Positions 45,201-47,998 of a stretch of 47,998 bases of DNA are shown in pieces. Each line of letters begins with the position of its first letter. The first letter of the stretch is position 1. Source of the DNA: Fragilaria crotonensis (lineage: Eukaryota; Bacillariophyta; Fragilariophyceae; Fragilariales; Fragilariaceae). The position numbers were made by a program, and so were the translations under genes. The stretch spans positions 1-47,998 of the forward strand of contig JAKSYS010000495.1 in NCBI GenBank assembly GCA_022925895.1, given 5' to 3'. The notes under the pieces are model-generated. The model ran no database searches and was not told the origin of the DNA. It saw nothing but the letters and a program-made list of their open reading frames with translations.

Positions 45201-45752
45201 GCGCGGACGTCGCCTTCAGACTTAGTGATATCGCCCGTCGTGCCAGAGATGAAGGTTTTTCTCGCGTAAACGAAGCATCAGTCATCAGGTCATCAGGATT
45301 CGAGGCGGCGTCGCCAGTCTCCGGCATGCGGCTCAATTTGCGAGAGAGAGCCTCAATTTCAGGGTCCTCTTCCGAAAGAAATGATTCTTGAATCTTGGCA
45401 AGCTCTCCCCCTTCCTTCTCGGCCATCAGATCCGACAACTTAGTAAATGCTTGCGAAAAGGCGCAGTAGGGCTCTGGAGAGTTGATCGAATTTCCTTCGA
45501 CGTAGACGGGAGAAACTTTCTTTCGAAGAAACGGCAGAGGGCTGTTTTTCCAGTTCCAGTTGATCCGTGCACGAGAACAACTTGGGTGGAAAGAGCAAGC
45601 CCTTGGTCGCTGGACACTGAATTGTAGATACTCACAAGCTGCTCCATCTCATGATGACGCCCATACAGGGTTTTTAGCATGGAGAAATCTGGTTCCAGAT
45701 TCATCCCCGCCGAAGACGAGGAGTTATCGCCCAAAAACTGCAGTCGCTTCAT
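42292..45752 (-). CDS. AAA/STAND-like ATPase with helical (TPR-like) repeats, resembling bacterial multidomain signalling ATPases; frameshifted
   Basis: A large protein read in several frames. From the ATG at 45752, LYGRHHEMEQLVSIY precedes a Walker A GSTGTGKT (residues 63-70). After a -1 slip near 45520-45540 it continues SPEPYCAFSQAFTKLSDLM, a Ser-rich insertion and a Walker B-like PVVLCLRGLQWADDPSL (44820-44890). The winged-helix part has THGNPYF, then a slip near 44560 (TTTTT to TTT would explain it) into IEFLRML, and FKWAHDKVQQAAYELLPDLIEA. The rest (44160-42292) is helical repeats (LNLMGDSD, YGYMALTKLALA, AAKVSQIQSHYKLSEEF). This order matches the ATPase/TPR part of large bacterial Ser/Thr or His kinases, but neither a kinase nor a cyclase domain is visible. 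Further breaks lie near 44160 (two), 43430 and a TGA near 42846. Function unknown; regulatory signalling is inferred. Confidence 0.65.
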
Positions 45753-47891
45753 GACCGGTAGACTGATCCGGAAACGAGTAGGAGATGCAAGAACAACTGC
45801 TAACCAGATTCAATAGGCTTCCGTAGATGTTTCTATCATCAGTTGTCGAATGGAGCACCTTGCGTCCTATAGATATCTGAAACGATTTGTCATACACTGT
45901 ACGGTAGTGAATACGTAATACTGAGTACAGTAGTACGGAGTACACGTATGAAGTACATACAGTACTCGAATGCGGGGTCGTACAGTATGCATATGAGATA
46001 TGATATCAGTGCTCATGTGCGCATAAATAAATTCTGAATTGTATGTACAACATCTGTATGTACTTGTAATCATTTATAATTTATAATTTATCACATTCAT
46101 TAAATCGACAGTCGACGCTGTACTTGGAGTACACATATACATATATATTATACACTCGGAGTACTATCCAAATGTACGGCGGTCCGCCAAACACACATAG
46201 TAGTACAATCAATTAATCCAATAAGCATAGATGGGGGGGGGGCCGGACATTCGCAGGCAGCCATGTTCACATCGAGCGTCAACTCTGTGATACGAGATAT
46301 CCAAGACTACTTTAGTAGTGTACTTTTATTTTCTACCTGAGCAAGCCAGTCACGCCCCATATTTAGTGCCATACGCATACATGAAATATGGACTATGGAT
46401 GTCACAAAGACAAACGACATAGGTTTTTCACCTTTCTGTAAGTCGATACTTGAAACTTGAAGTATAATTATTCCACGAGGTCATTCGAAAACCGACGTCA
46501 GCGTCATGCTTCGTCCTGACAGTATTCGTGTGTTCGGAACACGAGTTCTTGCCGACGGTAGACTTAAAGTAAGTAGACATTGACCAAGGGACTTGATGGG
46601 AGAGGAAGTGACCCTGATGGCTCATCCAACCTTGGGCAAAGGTGTCTTGAAGAAGTCAACCATATCGTTGAATGATGGTACAAATATGCAGAAAATGTAG
46701 ATGCTAAGAAGTAAATTCCTTTCCTGTTTTGGGATGTGAATTATAAATATAAACTAGTAAGATGAAAAGTGACTTGAGATGTGATTTTTCACACAACAAG
46801 AAGTGTTGTCTTCATCCCACTTGTTCAGTGGTGTTTGAGTTATGTTACTATCAATGTTAAAAAGAGCCAGCATTGTCAAAGAAATGACAACACTCATGAT
46901 TTGAATAAATAGGGAATTCAGGACAACGAAAAATGAGTGTGGTTGCAGCAAGAGCCAGCGTTGTCAAAGAAATGACAACACTCATGATTTGAATAAATAG
47001 GAATTCAGGACAACACAATCCAAAAATGAGTGTGGTTGCAGCACTGAAAGTTCTGATTCTCAGATGTCATGGAATAGGTCATGGACAAACTAGGAAAACA
47101 AAGGACTGCACACTGCATTACCATATGGCATTCAACCTTACAGCTATTATGAGTGACAGTGCTGTGACGGAGGAGCAACAGTAGATTGCTAACAAGTTCA
47201 CATACTACAACAGTACCATGTTTGTTGTTTGTGTAGCTACAGTACTCAATAGTACCATCAGGTACATTTGTAAACTTTGGGGTTTCTCATGTAGCTTCTA
47301 CAAAGGTCTCAGTACAAAGCATGAACACTTTTTTGTAGTCCCAGCAGTAGTTGCATTCTTGAACATTTATGCTACTACTAGACACATATACCCGCATGAA
47401 CTACAGGAGCAGTATGAGCTTTGAGCTATGGTGAGCTGCATGCTCTTATCATGCTCATGTGTGGAAGTCATGCTGACTCCCAAGTCTTTGCACAACAAAA
47501 GTGTCTGGCTATGAAGGCATCCCAGAATACTTGTGGACGTGAAACAAAGGTGCCTATCACAATCTGGCCTTGGAAGAAAATGAAGGGAACAAAGCTTTTG
47601 ACAGGTGCTCAACAATCAATTCAAAAAGATTTGAAAATTTGTGAGATGAGTCAATGATGCAATTTAGCAAGACTGCTAGAAGAATTGTCCTGTTGCATTG
47701 GATTAACTATTTTGGAAGTTCAAAGAAACACATGGATGTGTAATGGACTTCTAATCCTGAATCCCATTAAAGCAACGGAGCCAGTGCTGGCTGAACAAAG
47801 TTGACTTCCTACTACACTTCTATGCCACCATCACAACAAATTGACTCCTTATATGCCTTAGGTTAGGCTACATAAGTTGTATGATACATCA
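45753..47891. other. 2.1-kb gene-free AT-rich tract
   Basis: No gene recognised. 45880-46180 is rich in GTAC/AGTAC words. A run of ten G lies at about 46233-46242. A directly repeated segment lies at 46863-47042. The right part (about 47100-47700) has short open frames without motifs and resembles transposon debris. Confidence 0.4.
46863..47042 (+). repeat. Tandem direct repeat, two copies of about 88-92 bp
   Basis: Copy 1 (46863-46950) and copy 2 (46951-47042) both start AGAGCCAGC, share TTGTCAAAGAAATGACAACA, and end ATGAGTGTGGTTGCAGCA. Copy 2 carries a few extra bases (CACAATCC) after GGACAAC and lacks one G in the GGGAATTC run. Each copy contains the inverted pair TTGTCA/TGACAA. Confidence 0.95.
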
Positions 47892-47998
47892 GGAAGGTCC
47901 GGCAAGAGGTAAGCCACCTTGCTCGAGTTAGATACCGTCTTGCGGACCTCGGACCTCCCCAGCATCCAGAATCCAGGCAAAGAATGACATCGAAAATG
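47892..47998 (+). mobile_element. Possible left end of a third GGAAGGTCCGGC element, cut by the window edge
   Basis: GGAAGGTCCGGC at 47892-47903 is identical to the first 12 bases of the element at 38949 and to the right end of the one at 6424-6996. The following bases (AAGAGGTAAGCC) do not match the subterminal region of the others, so membership is tentative. Confidence 0.35.

Noticed and set aside
46233-46242. Run of ten G as a telomere or quadruplex signal
   Set aside because: A single homopolymer without repeated G tracts or telomeric repeats nearby.
1-47998. tRNA or rRNA genes
   Set aside because: I found no cloverleaf with a convincing B-box and no rRNA-like sequence by eye; a dedicated scan would be needed to exclude small RNAs.

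Overview
This window is eukaryotic nuclear DNA, most probably from a diatom (a stramenopile, probably pennate). The evidence is compact genes with few, short GT-AG introns; a cysteine/histidine-rich protein of a type I associate with diatoms; a Nup214-like nucleoporin, nicastrin, NOP2, TRM7 and UBE2G homologues; and algal-type transposons (a piggyBac-like element and Crypton-like tyrosine-recombinase elements). No species can be named from sequence alone.

Layout. 1-1066: a three-exon glutathione S-transferase. 1646-4759: a decayed piggyBac-like element with inverted ends. 4760-11161: a long gene-poor tract holding a MITE-like element (6424-6996) full of a short GTAAGCAAATTT motif. 11162-13633: a small Cys/His-rich protein, then a secreted GH18 protein. 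13658-22971 (minus): one giant FG-nucleoporin gene expanded by two nested tandem duplications. 23590-25870: nicastrin. 26025-28058 (minus): NOP2. 28460-36824: two Crypton-like elements head to tail. 36952-37598: a hAT-type MITE made of 31-bp repeats. 37783-38592 (minus): TRM7. 38949-39573: a MITE-like element made of a 21-bp palindromic repeat. 39676-40365: a SET-domain gene. 41073-41822: a two-exon UBE2G-type E2. 42292-45752 (minus): a large ATPase/helical-repeat protein resembling bacterial signalling ATPases. 45753-47998: gene-free, ending in the start of what may be a third member of the MITE-like family.

The host genes form no operon-like unit. They are ordinary housekeeping functions (rRNA and tRNA methylation, nuclear transport, ubiquitin transfer, gamma-secretase) in divergent and convergent pairs.

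Two messages matter most. First, three non-autonomous elements share a design: short terminal inverted repeats enclosing arrays of a short, mostly palindromic motif. Two of them (6.4 kb and 39 kb) share the same ends but carry unrelated arrays, and a third copy of the same terminus lies at 47892. Second, nearly every long coding region is interrupted by one- or two-base losses, mostly in homopolymers or short repeats. This looks more like residual assembly error than real gene death, so frameshifted genes are reported as genes with the breaks described.
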